Shown here: positions 44,014-54,848 of the stretch, in pieces | Position numbering within the stretch: the first letter of the stretch is position 1 | How the letters are laid out: every line of letters starts with the position of its first letter | NCBI GenBank assembly: GCA_029706075.1 | Contig: JAINUG010000055.1 | Coordinates: 3,815,885 to 3,879,884, forward strand | DNA: 64,000 nt | Source of the DNA: Aldrovandia affinis | Taxonomy: Eukaryota; Chordata; Actinopteri; Notacanthiformes; Halosauridae | Reading direction: 5' to 3' | The notes under the pieces: model-generated | Databases searched by the model: none | What the model saw: only the letters and a program-made list of their open reading frames with translations | Told to the model about the DNA's origin: nothing | Position numbers and translations under genes: made by a program

Positions 44014-44835
44014 CCAGGCAATATATATATAGAGCTCCTTTACTGTGGAACAGTCTACCCATCTCTGTGAAGGAGTCAGACACGGTCTCAATTTTCAAGT
44101 CTAGGTTAAAAACGCATCTCTTTAGTCTCTCTTATAGTCATTAGGTGCAGATGTGGAGGGGTAGCAATAGAGCCTTCTGGTGCAATGAGCTATCCTTACT
44201 GTCACCAATCATAAGTGATGATCCGCCCTATCAGGACTGCTGATGATGTGGTGGGATGGTCTCTGAGTGCCCTCATGGCTGCGTGCTCCTGTGCCACTCA
44301 CCTAATTAGTTATGCTGCCCTAGATTACTTCTGCTGGTGCAAAAGTGTTATCACTACTCTTCCCCTGATCCGGCGTGATATTTATCATAGTCATAATTGC
44401 ACCTTTCCTCTTTTTCTCCCGGCCGTGGGCACCTGCCCGGAGCTCACCTGCCCCAGAGTCAACCCCCACCCCTGCCATGTGTTAGCCGGATGCCGCTGGC
44501 CCAGACCCTAGCTGCTGGTTCCATCCCGCCCTGCCCTGGTATCTGGAGGGATGAGGTCCACCCCACTCCTACACTTAGAATGCCCTTCCAGTGGTCTGTT
44601 AAGCCGCATGAGCCTCAAGGACTATTTGTGTTGTTTTTCTGTATCCCACAATTTTCCAGGAGTTCATCTCGACCGCCTTTTAAGGGGTCAGGAATAATTT
44701 TCCAGTTTCCTACATTGGCTCCAATGGTTTTCTGGTTTTTTGATTCCTCTGAAAATGCCAATTGTGAAGCGCTGTGTGACAACCTGTTTGTAAATGGCGC
44801 TATACAAAAATAAAAATTGATTGATTGATTGATTG
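44014..44835 (+). mobile_element. Second L2 LINE, 5'-truncated
   Basis: Begins inside the last ORF2 block, 'RAPLLWNSLPISVKESDTVS'+'IFKSRLKTHLFSLSYSH' then stop, and runs through a long GC-rich 3' UTR to 'tgtaaatggcgctatacaaa'+'aataaaaattgattgatt'. It differs in tail (attg units) from the first L2, so it is a separate, probably different subfamily insertion into the same Tc1. Confidence 0.88.
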
Positions 44836-44940
44836 ATTGAATATATGCCAAGGCGTATTAAAGCGGTTCTGGTGGCTTGTGGCGGCCCAATGCCCTGTTA
44901 AGACACTTTATGTTGGTGTTTCCTTTATTTTGGCAGAGCA

Positions 44941-45143
44941 GACCGTTACTCTGATAAACATTGCTAAATGGGTGGAAAGCTCATTCATTTTTATTATTCA
45001 TGAGTCATGTTGTAATCATTAATCCTTCACTGGGCATGTGTGAATGCACAGAGCTGCGTAATAAGTGTGTATTTTTCCACAGAGGGAAGTGCCCATCTAA
45101 AGAGCTCTATGAACCATGTGGTCCTAAGAGCTCTGCAGACAGA

Positions 45144-45184
<41 letters not shown>

Positions 45185-47958
45185 ATAGCTGATTCTTGAT
45201 CAGGGGAGGTGTGCATTCACACGGTAGAGGAAACCCTTGGTTATTAAACATGATGTATTGATGTAACTAATTATCAAACATGAAATCTATGATTTTCTCA
45301 AAACAACACATCTACACATATTTCAGATTCACATCTTATTTTCCAGCTATGCTTGACTTGCTGATTGCACATTATTTCATTACCGCCTGCTAGAATTAAC
45401 GGGAGTTTGATTATGGCAGTGGCAATCAAGAAAATAAATAATCATAAAAAAACACCTCTGATATGTGTAAGAAACATTATGTATCAGCCAGTGCCATTCT
45501 ATCAGTAGAATAATAACTGTTTCCTTCATCAAGGTTAATTATTATAACATTGTAAATCATTGTTATGACCATTGTTGTACCTTTTTAATCCATCGCTAAA
45601 TACTGTATAAACATCTACAGTATATTAACTCAACAATCATGCAATTTCCTACTACTTCCATGATAACATTCCCCCACCTCACCTCACCATAATCATGGTG
45701 CTACCTTGTCTTTATTGGGTGTAATGAAGGGTACATTGGATCCCTGACACTTCATTTTGTGAATTTTCATTGATTTATCTTTACCCATATAGTGAAAACA
45801 TAATGTCACCCACAGAGTGTCATTACCCTTTTGAAATCTCTCTGAGGAGCTTTCCACCCAATCTCTCTCTGTTTAGCCTGATTAGAATAGATTCATAAAT
45901 GAATGAACTAATTGGCAGATTGACAGCAATACAGACAGATTGATAGATTGGTCGAGTGATACATGAATTCAATATACTATGTAACTAAAATGTTCCAGGT
46001 CTACTGTAATGTAAAAATAAAAGTTTGGACTTTTTGAGCAATAGACTTATTATTCACTAATTGCTTAATTGTAAAATTAGTTGCAGCATAAATTAATTAA
46101 TAAACTTAATTGCACACTGATGAAGGCCTAGTTGCTGAAATGTTTGTGTTTTCTGCTCCTCTGTGCCTAAACGGATTACAATTACTGCAAATAACTTTTT
46201 GAGTCTTTTCTGAGTGCGAACCATCCTCTCAATTTTTGCAATTATTCTATTTTGGTTATACGCACCTAACCTGCCTAATAAGACGTCAGACCGGTTGAGT
46301 GCAATGGTATACACCCTTCTTTGACTTTTTGAACAAGGAAGGATTTTTTTTTTACCACACTGATGATATATACAGTATATATACCGTATACCAATTGTGT
46401 ATTCATTCCTTTGGCAAGTAGCCGTGGTATAAGTGGGATAATGTACTGTCGACCAGTCGGTTGTTGAAAGTAACGGCTCTTCAGGGTGATAAGACCCCTC
46501 TGCTTCGTGTCAGGATTGCATCACCCCGTGCTTTTATTTTCAACAACCGACTTGTCCGCAGTACATTATCCCTTACTTATTCCATGTAATGACGTATTCG
46601 GATATCTACAGCGGAGCTCTCTACCTCAGCTGAGAACTACTTCTGAGAGTTTTACACCCAGATAATTTTTGTTGTTGTTGTTGTTGTTGTAGATCAATTC
46701 TTCATTCTGATTTCATAGACATTAACTTAAGAGCATAAATCACATTACGGATGCTTTTTCAAGGTTGCTCTCGCGGGAGAGTCTCTTAATTCACAGGGTT
46801 GCTGTTCTCATTAAAGCAGCATGGTATAATGTTTTAAAGTTTTTTTTTAACAAAGGTTATGGAACATTAACGGAGGCAAGCTCGTTAACCGCCTTGTCCA
46901 CACAACATTATCACTTATGTATTTGCTATTTATTATGTTTAGTACATGTTTAATGCTTAGAATGCTTAGGACCTTGGCACATGCAGTATAATGAATCATA
47001 ATATTATGATCATACAGTATTAGTAAACTAAACATATTTGGATGTAGGCAGTGAAGAGTGGGTATGAAAAGTATTTACCCCCATTGGACCAAGTATTAAG
47101 TCAAGGGAGGTGGAATCAATTATTGTCTGTTTTTTTAAATTTGTAATTAATTAAGACATTTTTTCATTTATTATTATTATTTATTTTAATCCATTATAGT
47201 ATTTTGTGTTGATCAGTGCCAAGTAATCTCCCAATTAAGTCAATTTTGTCACTTGTAATACAAATGTCTAATTTTATTAATGCACATATATACATATGCT
47301 GTATATATAGTCTTGAATGATTGTTAATTTTGCCCCCTGTAATAACAGTGTGATAATGCATACTCATCTAAGGTCACAAAAGAGGGGGACCTGCTGTGGC
47401 TCTATAATCATTCATCACCAATCCCCGAGGTGTCAGAACTCTTTACTACTAACACAGTAAGCGGTTGAGACGGTGAGCAAGCGGGGATATGATTTTCCAT
47501 TATTTAACAAAACAAATAACTGTCGAGCATTCATAAGCATGCAGCGCACTGGTGTGATATTAAATGTGTCATCAGAAACGCCTGCTGATTATTAGCATTA
47601 CCGAGGTACGCTGGACGAGCCGTTACGCACAGTAGGGCCTCGTTGGGATCTGATGGGAATGGCTGTTTTTGTGGAGAGAGTGGAGATACTTTCCACAACG
47701 CAAGAAGATCAGGCAAATCCTGTCAGCTTTAATTCGCCTGCTAGGCACGGGGACAAACAGAGAGGGGAATACACTTGGGTTTGTATTGTGGTATAGTGTA
47801 TAACAATTTATTCTGTTAACATTCTACACTCTACCTGGTTAGAATATTATTTTAAATACCTTGAGATTCCAGTAAAATTCCTGCAGATTACTGACAATTT
47901 GAAAACAATCATATATTTTCACCAGTATTCAGTGCAATAATCTTTCATATGATATGTA
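44941..47958. other. No gene; (AC)n and palindromic repeat
   Basis: (AC)n at 45139-45181 and (GTT)n at 46669-46690. 46116-46160 has 'cactgatgaaggcctagttg'+'ctgaaatgtt', a motif common at Penelope-like or related retroelement ends. 47120-47300 and 47380-47760 show nothing I can name. Confidence 0.5.
46428..46580. repeat. Hairpin-forming inverted repeat
   Basis: Left arm 46428-46470 ('gggataatgtactgtcgacc'+'agtcggttgttgaaa') pairs with 46536-46580 with a few mismatches; 'gggtgat' and 'atcaccc' form an inner stem. Probably a foldback MITE. 51480-51510 carries related 'ttattccacttataccacg' in inverted orientation. Confidence 0.8.
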
Positions 47959-48219
47959 GAGGTAACTGCCTAAGTAAAGCCATCACTTTATGCACATCTT
48001 GTTAGTCGCTCTGGATAAGAGCATCTGCTAAATGCCAAAAGGTAAATGTAATGTAAATACACATGAGTAAATGAGGGGTCCTTCAAATGGGTGCAGTATC
48101 GAGAGTGTCCATCGGGGGACAATGGCAGATAGGCCTGGTCCTCTCCGAGTTTCTCCTAGCCTGGGCCAGGGTTGTTTGAGTGCCCTCCCCCACGTTACCT
48201 TTATTTTGGCAGTCACCTT
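47959..48219 (+). mobile_element. Tc1-derived MITE carrying a SINE/LINE-tail insertion
   Basis: Left end 'gaggtaactgcctaagtaaa' after TA; right end 'cctttattttggcagtcacc'+'tt' before TA. The interior matches 22718-22938. Between 'taaagccatcactt' and 'acacatgagtaaatgagggg', where other copies are continuous, lies a tail with 'tagtcgctctggataagagc'+'atctgctaaatgcc' (about 47988-48058). Confidence 0.75.
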
Positions 48220-48671
48220 TACATGTTCAGCTGAAAATTCAAAGGGAGTGTTTTCAACTTTTTTTTCTTTCACCAGCATCTAAAGGGTTAAAGTATTTTG
48301 AGTGTGCATTTGAGCCAGGACTGGGTTTCCAATGCCCAATGGCAGAATGTCCTCAGACAGTGATCCCTCCAACATTTGGTCCCCAGCCCAGTTTCCTTTC
48401 CTCTCTGGGGAAATATGCTTAATATAGCCAAAATCCCAGCTCCCATATTTCCATGGGGTGTGTGTGGGAATGAGGCCATTCAGTGTTTATTATTTTTTAT
48501 TTTGTTATTCATAACAGCCTGACATCTGCCACCCTCATGAGTTCTGCGATGGCCCTATATATACCGCCATGACAGAGGCAAAAATACTGGAAGCCGCATA
48601 GCCAAATCTCAAATTATGTTTAATACACGCATGAAACTGCTGAGTCAGACTCCAGGATTCAAGACACATCC
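48220..48671. other. No recognisable gene
   Basis: Ordinary sequence, no motif recognised. Confidence 0.4.
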
Positions 48672-48895
48672 AGGCGGCAGTGTGGTATAATGGTTAGGGA
48701 ACTGGGCTTGTAACGTTAAGGTTTCAGGTTCAATCCCCAGGTGGGACACTGCCGTTGTACCCTTGAGCAAGGTACTTAACCTGAATTGCTTCAGTTAATA
48801 TCCAGCTGTATAAATGGATTGTAAAGAAATGTCAACTGTAAGTCGCTCTGGATAAGAGCGTCTGCTAAATGCCTGTAATGTAATGTAATGTAATC
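48672..48895 (+). mobile_element. tRNA-derived SINE, nearly complete
   Basis: A box TGGTATAATGG (48683-48693) and B box GGTTCAATCCC (48728-48738) form a polymerase III promoter in a tRNA-like head. The body has 'gagcaaggtacttaacctga'; the 3' tail is 'ctgtaagtcgctctggataa'+'gagcgtctgctaaatgcc' followed by three tgtaa units. The tail is shared with the LINE at 58856-59745, the likely source of its mobilising enzyme. Confidence 0.92.
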
Positions 48896-49254
48896 CTCAG
48901 CGCCCAATGTCATATAAACCCATCTAAATTACTCAGAAAACAATAGAAGCCACCCATGAGCATAATGGAGGGTTAATTTAAACGTTTCCTCTCTTAAACC
49001 TCTTAATCTCTGGTGTGTGAGTTGTGATTGGCCATCAGGTGGAGACATTTTTTTTAAAGTAGTCTTGTCTTGTACTTGGCCTGTTCTTTTCATACATAAC
49101 TGCCCATTAAACAACACAGAGGGCTGCTGTCAAAAGAAGTAAACTTGAATGAAAACAAATACTGGCCAGCGTCTTGTGGCAAGATGAGGTGCTTGTTTCA
49201 ACACAACATGGTTTGCATAACCTTCCATTCTGCTTAACAAACATTTAAATGAGC

Positions 49255-49530
49255 CTTGCATTCTGCTTACATTGTTTTCATGCACCTCAAACCATTCAGT
49301 GACCACTCGTGCCCTGTGGATGGGACCATTGTCATGTTAGAAGAGACCACTCCCACCAGGATAGAAATGCTTCACCACGAGGATGAAGGTGATCACTCAA
49401 AATGGCTTTGTATTTATTGGCATTTACCTTGCCCTCTAAGGAGTTAAGGAAAATGCACCCCCACACCATAACAGAGACACCAGTATCCCTCATTTACTCA
49501 AGTGTTTCCTTTATTTTGGCAGTTACCTGC
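49255..49530 (-). pseudogene. Tc1-like element, 5' end and part of transposase
   Basis: On the minus strand it begins 'caggtaactgccaaaataaa'+'ggaaacacttgagtaaatg' and shows 'VMVWGCIFLNSLEGKVNANK'-type coding followed by 'YKAILSDHLHPRGEAFLSW' and 'HDNGPIHRARVVTEWFEVHE'. The N-terminal HTH is missing and the copy stops near 49255. Same family as 19649-20180. Confidence 0.78.
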
Positions 49531-49911
49531 ATGTTGATTACAACTTATGTGAATATTTCTAAAGGCCCAGGAAGACAAGCGATTGATCTTCTATTCCCCA
49601 GCTGTTTAAATCACAAGGAGTCTCCTGCATAATGGCGTTGCATTTAGACAACGTGCCTTGCAGAAGAGTGGATGTATCACCTTGCCCTGTCCAGAATATT
49701 GACCCTACACGCGTGTGTTTGTTCGATACAGTGAATGGGGCTGAATTATGGTTCTCTCTCTCTGAAGTGTGTGTCAATGAGGATAAAACATAAATCCAGG
49801 ACTCTGGAAAAGCAGATATGATGTGAAAGATTTGTCATTTGTTAGTGCTATTTATCATCTGTAATTGCAAGCCTATATCCAGGCCGTCCACCATCTGTTT
49901 GACAATTCAGA
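49531..49911. other. No recognisable gene
   Basis: Nothing beyond short chance frames. Confidence 0.4.
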
Positions 49912-50102
49912 CAATTCAATTCTTTGGCTGTGGTAGAAAGAGTGCACACATCTGTTGGCCTATTTCAGCATTCTTTCACTTGTAACACATGCACATATAT
50001 ACTATATATATGTGCATGTGTGCATGTGTTATAAGTGAAAGAATGCTGAAATAGGCCAACAGATGTGTGCACTCTTTCTACCACAGCCAAATAATTGAAT
50101 TG
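49912..50102. repeat. Large near-perfect palindrome
   Basis: Arms of about 88 bp: 'caattcaattctttggctgt' to 'acatgcacatatata' on the left and its complement on the right, with two mismatches and one 8-nt indel ('cacatgca'). The centre is 'ctatatatatg'. It would extrude as a long hairpin. It ends 24 bp before the hAT element. Confidence 0.93.
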
Positions 50103-50125
50103 TATATATATGTATATGTGTATAT

Positions 50126-51265
50126 CAGAGTTTCCGTTATCCGGTAATTGCCGGTTTTTGACCGGGAAAATCTGTTGAAGTCCGACATATTTAAATCTCT
50201 CCGGTCATAATGTCCGGTGAAAATAATTCCCTCTAAGCACAATTTGAATTGTATTAAAACAGGCTCAAATTTAATTTCCACATATCCTTCTATTAAAAAT
50301 GAATCTTCATTTTTTTTATGAATGTGTAGGCTATAGGCTAGCCTATGCGATGAACAAAATAATCGTTACATTTGTTTCATTATTGCGTCACTCTGATAAA
50401 GCGCGCTCGGATTGAATGCCGTAGCCTGCCTAACCACCATCAGCGAAATCTATCCCTAGTGGGCCAAACTGGCCAAGGTAGCCTGCTTGATCCCCGTCTC
50501 CAGTGTGCCAGCAGAGAGGGTTCTCTCTGCAGAACCGAATCAAAACAGCGCAGCGAAGTCGCCTTTGGGGAGGACAAGGTCGCAAGGTTTATGCGCATTG
50601 CAAGCTGTGGAGAGACACTTGGCACCTTTGATTTTAAGTGGGCAGCTGCACGCTTCACTGCTGCGAAAAAGCGTAAGAAGTCAAATCATATGAGCCAGCA
50701 ATAGGTTATTTTATTGTTTGTTTTCAAATAGTTTTTATTCAATTTTATTTTATCTGAGAAAAGGTCTGGAGGTGAACGGAATCAAGTCGGCATCAGCACG
50801 CCGGCATCAGCACGCCCGTAATTAAAATGTTATAAGCCAGATAGGCCTACATGTAGGCTAACTTTTTGTTTGTTTGCAAATCGTTTTTATTCTGTTTTAT
50901 TTTATCTGAGAATATGTAGGCCTAAAGCTGAAGGAAATTCTTTGTGTGTACGTGTTGCCCCAACGAACGTAGGCTAGCGTAATATTTATTTATTTATTTT
51001 TAAAATAGCGTTATGCACGTGAGTCTATTGACGGACTTATTTTATTTGGAATATAATGTATAAGCAAAAAGTAGCCTACTTTTCAATAAAAATATTATAA
51101 ATCGACATGCCTTGATGATGTCATTCTTTATATAGCCTGCCTATCAATTGTTTTTAAGCTCAATAAACACAGATAATATTTGACCGAATTTCTCCGATTT
51201 GTCCGGGACATTGAAATCTTCCAGGACACGTGGACCGGCACCAATTTTTTCTAACGGAAACTCTG
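50126..51265 (+). mobile_element. hAT transposon with perfect 8-bp target duplication
   Basis: Terminal inverted repeats CAGAGTTTCCGTTA...TAACGGAAACTCTG, flanked by gtgtatat at 50118-50125 and 51266-51273. Length 1140 bp. The interior retains the C-terminal dimerisation region of a hAT transposase but lacks the zinc finger and the RNase H-like core. Confidence 0.93.
50440..50690 (+). pseudogene. hAT transposase dimerisation-domain remnant
   Basis: One frame reads 'LACLIPVSSVPAERVLSAEP'+'NQNSAAKSPLG', equivalent to the hAT C-terminal P-x-S-S-x-x-x-E-R-x-F-S...N block. The adjoining frame continues 'GEDKVARFMRIASCGETLGT'+'FDFKWAAARFTAAKKRKKS', the usual L-x-R-I....F-D-F..A ending. A frameshift lies between them near 50560. 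This domain pairs transposase monomers; it has no catalytic residues itself. Confidence 0.75.
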
Positions 51266-51278
51266 GTGTATATACTGT

Positions 51279-51292
51279 ATATATATATACTG

Positions 51293-51337
<45 letters not shown>
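51279..51337. repeat. TATA/(TG)n microsatellite
   Basis: 'tatatatatactgtatatat' changing into (GT)n up to 51337. Confidence 0.95.
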
Positions 51338-51339
<2 letters not shown>

Positions 51340-51515
51340 ATCAAATGGGCCACAAATGGGCTGTGCAGTTGTAGGAAAATATATCAGGACCAGAACAGTG
51401 TGGTGTGGTCCTGAGGCAAAGCCGAGAGGTTAACCACCCTGAAGTGCTTTATTTTCATACAACTGTACAGCCCGAAGTGTTTTATTCCACTTATACCACG
51501 ACTGCTGGCAAGAAA

Positions 51516-52452
51516 AAATAATAAACACTCAAATACAATTAAACAATTTTGTTGCAGATTTATGTTGTTGTTGTTAACTTGTTGCTTGCGTTTTTGCCAT
51601 TACCTTCAGCTGTGAATCGAATGTTTAATTGAAATAGAATGTTGACGGGCTTGTGTATTGATTTGGAACCGTGATGAGGCCAATTTTACCGGAACTACTT
51701 CATAGTCGTGCATTATTGTGTTTCTCCATGCGGTTTACTGGAAATAATCAACACCCTCTCGACCAATCTGAATTGAGTATTTACCCATGATGCTAAGAAT
51801 TGTAGTGATTAAAAGCACTCAGACAAAAGTATCATAATATTGGAACAGGTGCAGCTTGGGGAGGGTGTAATTATACAATAATTATTTATTGATGTAACCC
51901 AGGCATGCTGTGTGTCAGGGTGGAAGAGGCAAAAGGGCCATTATGTTCATTATCGCATCCATGATGGATGCGTGCATTTAGCGTTATTAATCATCCCTGA
52001 GCAAACGTGTCTGCGTGCTCTCCATCGCAAGGGTCCTTGGGAGGAGCTCGACTGCAGCACTTCCTGGTGTGGACGCGGCGTTCATGGCGTGTACCACCCC
52101 GCCTCTTCCAGGGCGTCTTTGGCACTCGGGTTTTTATAATTGATCGGAGGAGTAACTCCTGTTACCTGTCATTACTTTGGTGGATTTATTGCCCCTCTGG
52201 TGCCTGGGGGGGGCCTGATCGTATTGTGTAATTAAATTTAATTGACGGACTGGACTGAACTTCATTGAGTGACTACTAACACCTTGAACTGGTGGCAGGG
52301 GCGTCATGCAGCAAAACATCTTGAGGGGGTAAACTTTGATTATACTCCTATCCCAGCTGTACATTTATCCTAGTGTCCTATATGACACACCGGTTATCAG
52401 TTATAGATAGTGAAAATATGTTTCTAACAGAACCGCCAGAACCCTTAATTTA
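51516..52452. other. No recognisable gene
   Basis: 51930-52120 is CpG-bearing, balanced sequence with 'gcatttagcgttattaatca' (homeobox-type core); it may be host regulatory DNA. No exon recognised. Confidence 0.35.
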
Positions 52453-52498
52453 TGTGTGGAAAAAGTGAAGGTACTTTACTTTCCGAATGCACTGTACA
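52453..52498. mobile_element. Tc1 terminal-repeat fragment
   Basis: 'gtggaaaaagtgaaggtact' and 'tactttccgaatgcactgta' are the right end of the Tc1 family at 17560-17642 and 33600-33648. Nothing else of it remains. Confidence 0.7.
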
Positions 52499-52611
52499 TA
52501 CACACACACCAAAGCCCTCCAAGTCCCTGAATCCATCACTGAATGTGTTGTTCCACAAACTGCACAGGGAGAACTAAAAGCAGCTTCTGTCATTTAGCTA
52601 TATTCAATTTA

Positions 52612-53095
52612 CAAGTTTGTTATTTAAAAGACGTTTTTATCCAAAGTGACTTACAAGAGTACATTTATGGCTAGAGATAATTGCCCGAGCTATCGAACAG
52701 CAAGTTGCAGTCTAGACATTTATATTGCTGACCTTCATGCTTCAAAATCTGTTATTCAAAGGGAAAGAGAGGTTATTTCGGAATTGAGGTGGAGTCTGAA
52801 AAGGTGAGCTGTCAGTCTTTTATGGAATATAGGTGGTTCTGTGTGGCTCAGTAGGTAGAGCATGGTTTTGCCAAAGCTTAGGTTGTGGGTTCGATTCCCA
52901 CTGGGACCACCTATACTGAAAAATGTATGCATTCACCACTGTAAGTTGCTTTGGATAAAAGCGTCTGCTAAATGGCATGGGCCGTAGGGGATGGCTACCA
53001 GGTGTGCGGAGAGACGGGACAGTCAACTGGCCAGAGGAGGCCGATCAGAGGGATCTGGAAGGGGTGTAGGGTGTGATCATTGACTGAAGATACTT
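52612..53095 (-). mobile_element. L2-like LINE 3' fragment with nested SINE
   Basis: On the minus strand the coding words 'TVPSLRTPGS' and the tail 'agtcactttggataaaaacg'+'tc' match the LINE at 58856-59745. Between 52831 and 52980 a tRNA SINE interrupts it; flanking sequences align to either side of the intact LINE copy around 59170 and 59245. Confidence 0.78.
52831..52980 (+). mobile_element. tRNA-derived SINE nested in LINE
   Basis: A box TGGCTCAGTAGG (52843-52854), B box GGTTCGATTCC (52888-52898), tRNA-like stem ends 'aggtggttc'/'gggaccacct', and the tail 'ctgtaagttgctttggataa'+'aagcgtctgctaaatgg'. Different head from the SINE at 48672 but the same tail. Confidence 0.9.
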
Positions 53096-53229
53096 GTTAC
53101 CCCAGGTATTTTTTTTTTTTAACCAGTTACTGATGATGGGTCTTTGCTCATTTCTAAATGAGCTGAATGGGTAAGCTGTATATGTGTTTCCTTATATAAT
53201 CTTCATTGGCAAGTCAACCTTTAGGGATG

Positions 53230-53755
53230 GTCAAATCTGTATTCTCCACTGACAAAAATCTGTGATTTGACCGTGACCTTCTCTGACGCTCCGGTGATAA
53301 GGCTGACTGCCCCTGCTGCTCTGATGATGTTATGATGATGATGATGGTGGTGATGAGGATGACTATGATGATGATGATGATGTGCTCACTGCCCCTGATG
53401 CTGGATGCCTGCCTCACTACTGCAAAATAGAGATTATCTTCATATTAAACGCATGACATCATATAATTTAAGACAATCCTACCATCTTCATTCAATAACA
53501 TATTGACAAATTGGGGGGTTGGGGGATCTGACCTCCTCTGCTGCTCTGGTGATACGGTTGCTCATTGCCCCTGCTGCTCTGATGATGTTATGATGATGAT
53601 GATGATGATGATGATGATGCACTCACTGCCCCTGAAGCTGTCTGCCTTCCTCACTACTGCAAAATACAGGGATTATCCTCATATTAAAAACCTGATATAA
53701 TATAATTTAAGACAATCCTACCATCTTCATGTAATAACAAATTAGTATTTTTTGT
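53230..53755. repeat. Tandem duplication, about 250 bp units with ATG microsatellites
   Basis: 'ccctgctgctctgatgatgt' occurs at 53311 and 53568; 'ctcactactgcaaaata' and 'gacaatcctaccatcttcat' follow in both. Unit lengths differ because the internal (ATG)n arrays (53328-53384 and 53588-53618) differ. Confidence 0.92.
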
Positions 53756-54552
53756 TTTTAATCAAATTGGTACTTTGATGAAACATTAGAAACAAAGAGA
53801 TATATTGGCAGTTTATTAAAGACTAGGAACATATATAATGCAAATGTTATTCAACATAACAGTAAATACATTTAGGTAAACTTGGTAATACTAGCCTCAC
53901 AAATAAATTGTTTACCTTTAAATGTCAACTCTTATAGAGAAACGATACATTGTGTGGTCGCTAAATAATTTCCCTTATTAAGGTAAAAGCTAACACATTA
54001 ATTTTGAAACATATCAAAATAAATATTATGGACTGTCCCCTTACCTTGTAAGCAAATTCTAATCTCCATTATTTCCTAACAAAGTGTCCTATAGTATCAA
54101 TCTCACACGACAAGGGTTTTTCCTCCGAATTCACAATCCTCAATGTCAAGCAGTTAGTTAGCTAGCTAAGGTTAGCCCAGTTCAATTGAAACATGCAAGA
54201 TGAGAGGAATGATTTGCTAGATAACATTAACTAGTACCTAATTTAGCTAGAACAAAACCACAGCTTATTATTTTACATGTTGAATATACAAATACTTTCT
54301 TCTAAAACGTCATGCTAACTAGCTAAAATCTCTTGTTTGATCTGAACTGCAAATATCAGCTAGCTAGCTAATGTTAGCTAAGCTAGCCCAAGCAAGTTAG
54401 CAGACTGTCAAAACAATGCAATTATCTAACATGAGCTAGCTACTGTGGCTAACTCCAAGAGATCCATTTAGAATAGAAATGATAAAAATACAATAATTAC
54501 AATAATACAGGAATAAAGACCAAATAATTCAAATATATTGCCAACCTCACCT
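53756..54552. other. No recognisable gene
   Basis: A/T-rich with many 'gctagctagc' words at 54155-54170 and 54350-54385. No coding similarity. Confidence 0.45.
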
Positions 54553-54848
54553 TGTTATGATGTACAGAACAAACCCAAACGCAGACAAAGACAAGGTGGG
54601 TTTGGATGAAAAGAGAGATGATTTATTGAATAACGGGTATGGAATCGATGAGCTGGAGGACTGGTGACGGGAACGGAACAACAGAAGGGGAGCTCAAGTG
54701 GAGTGGGCGAGATGAGTGGGCAGGCAGGCTAGGGAAACCGGAGGCCAAGCAAGGCGTGTAGGCAGGCAGGGCTGGCAGGACAAACAGGCTGGCAAACAGA
54801 CGGGGAATGAACCTGAACACAGGTAACAGGAACAAGGGTTAACCCTTC
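54553..54848 (-). mobile_element. Gypsy LTR, downstream part
   Basis: On the minus strand runs from 'ttgttcctgttacctgtgtt' through 'tcaccagtcctccagctcat', a polyadenylation-like 'attcaataaatcatc' and ends 'tgtacatcataaca'. It matches 56505-56648 (same strand) and 56649-56945 (opposite strand). It is the outer end of the element. Confidence 0.88.

Larger units (their letters stand above)
39384..44940 (+). mobile_element. Tc1-like copy split by two L2 LINEs
   Basis: Left part 39384-39640: TA then 'caggtcactgccaaagtaaa', 'SVMVWGAFS'-type coding, '[19 protein letters not shown]' and 'LLEEWLHPSN'. The Tc1 resumes briefly at about 43997 ('atagagttccagacac') and again at about 44836 ('atatatgccaaggcgtatta', 'cttgtggcggcccaatgccc') to the right TIR 'ggtgtttcctttattttggc'+'ag'. 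Order and content match the uninterrupted copy at 19649-20180. Confidence 0.88.
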
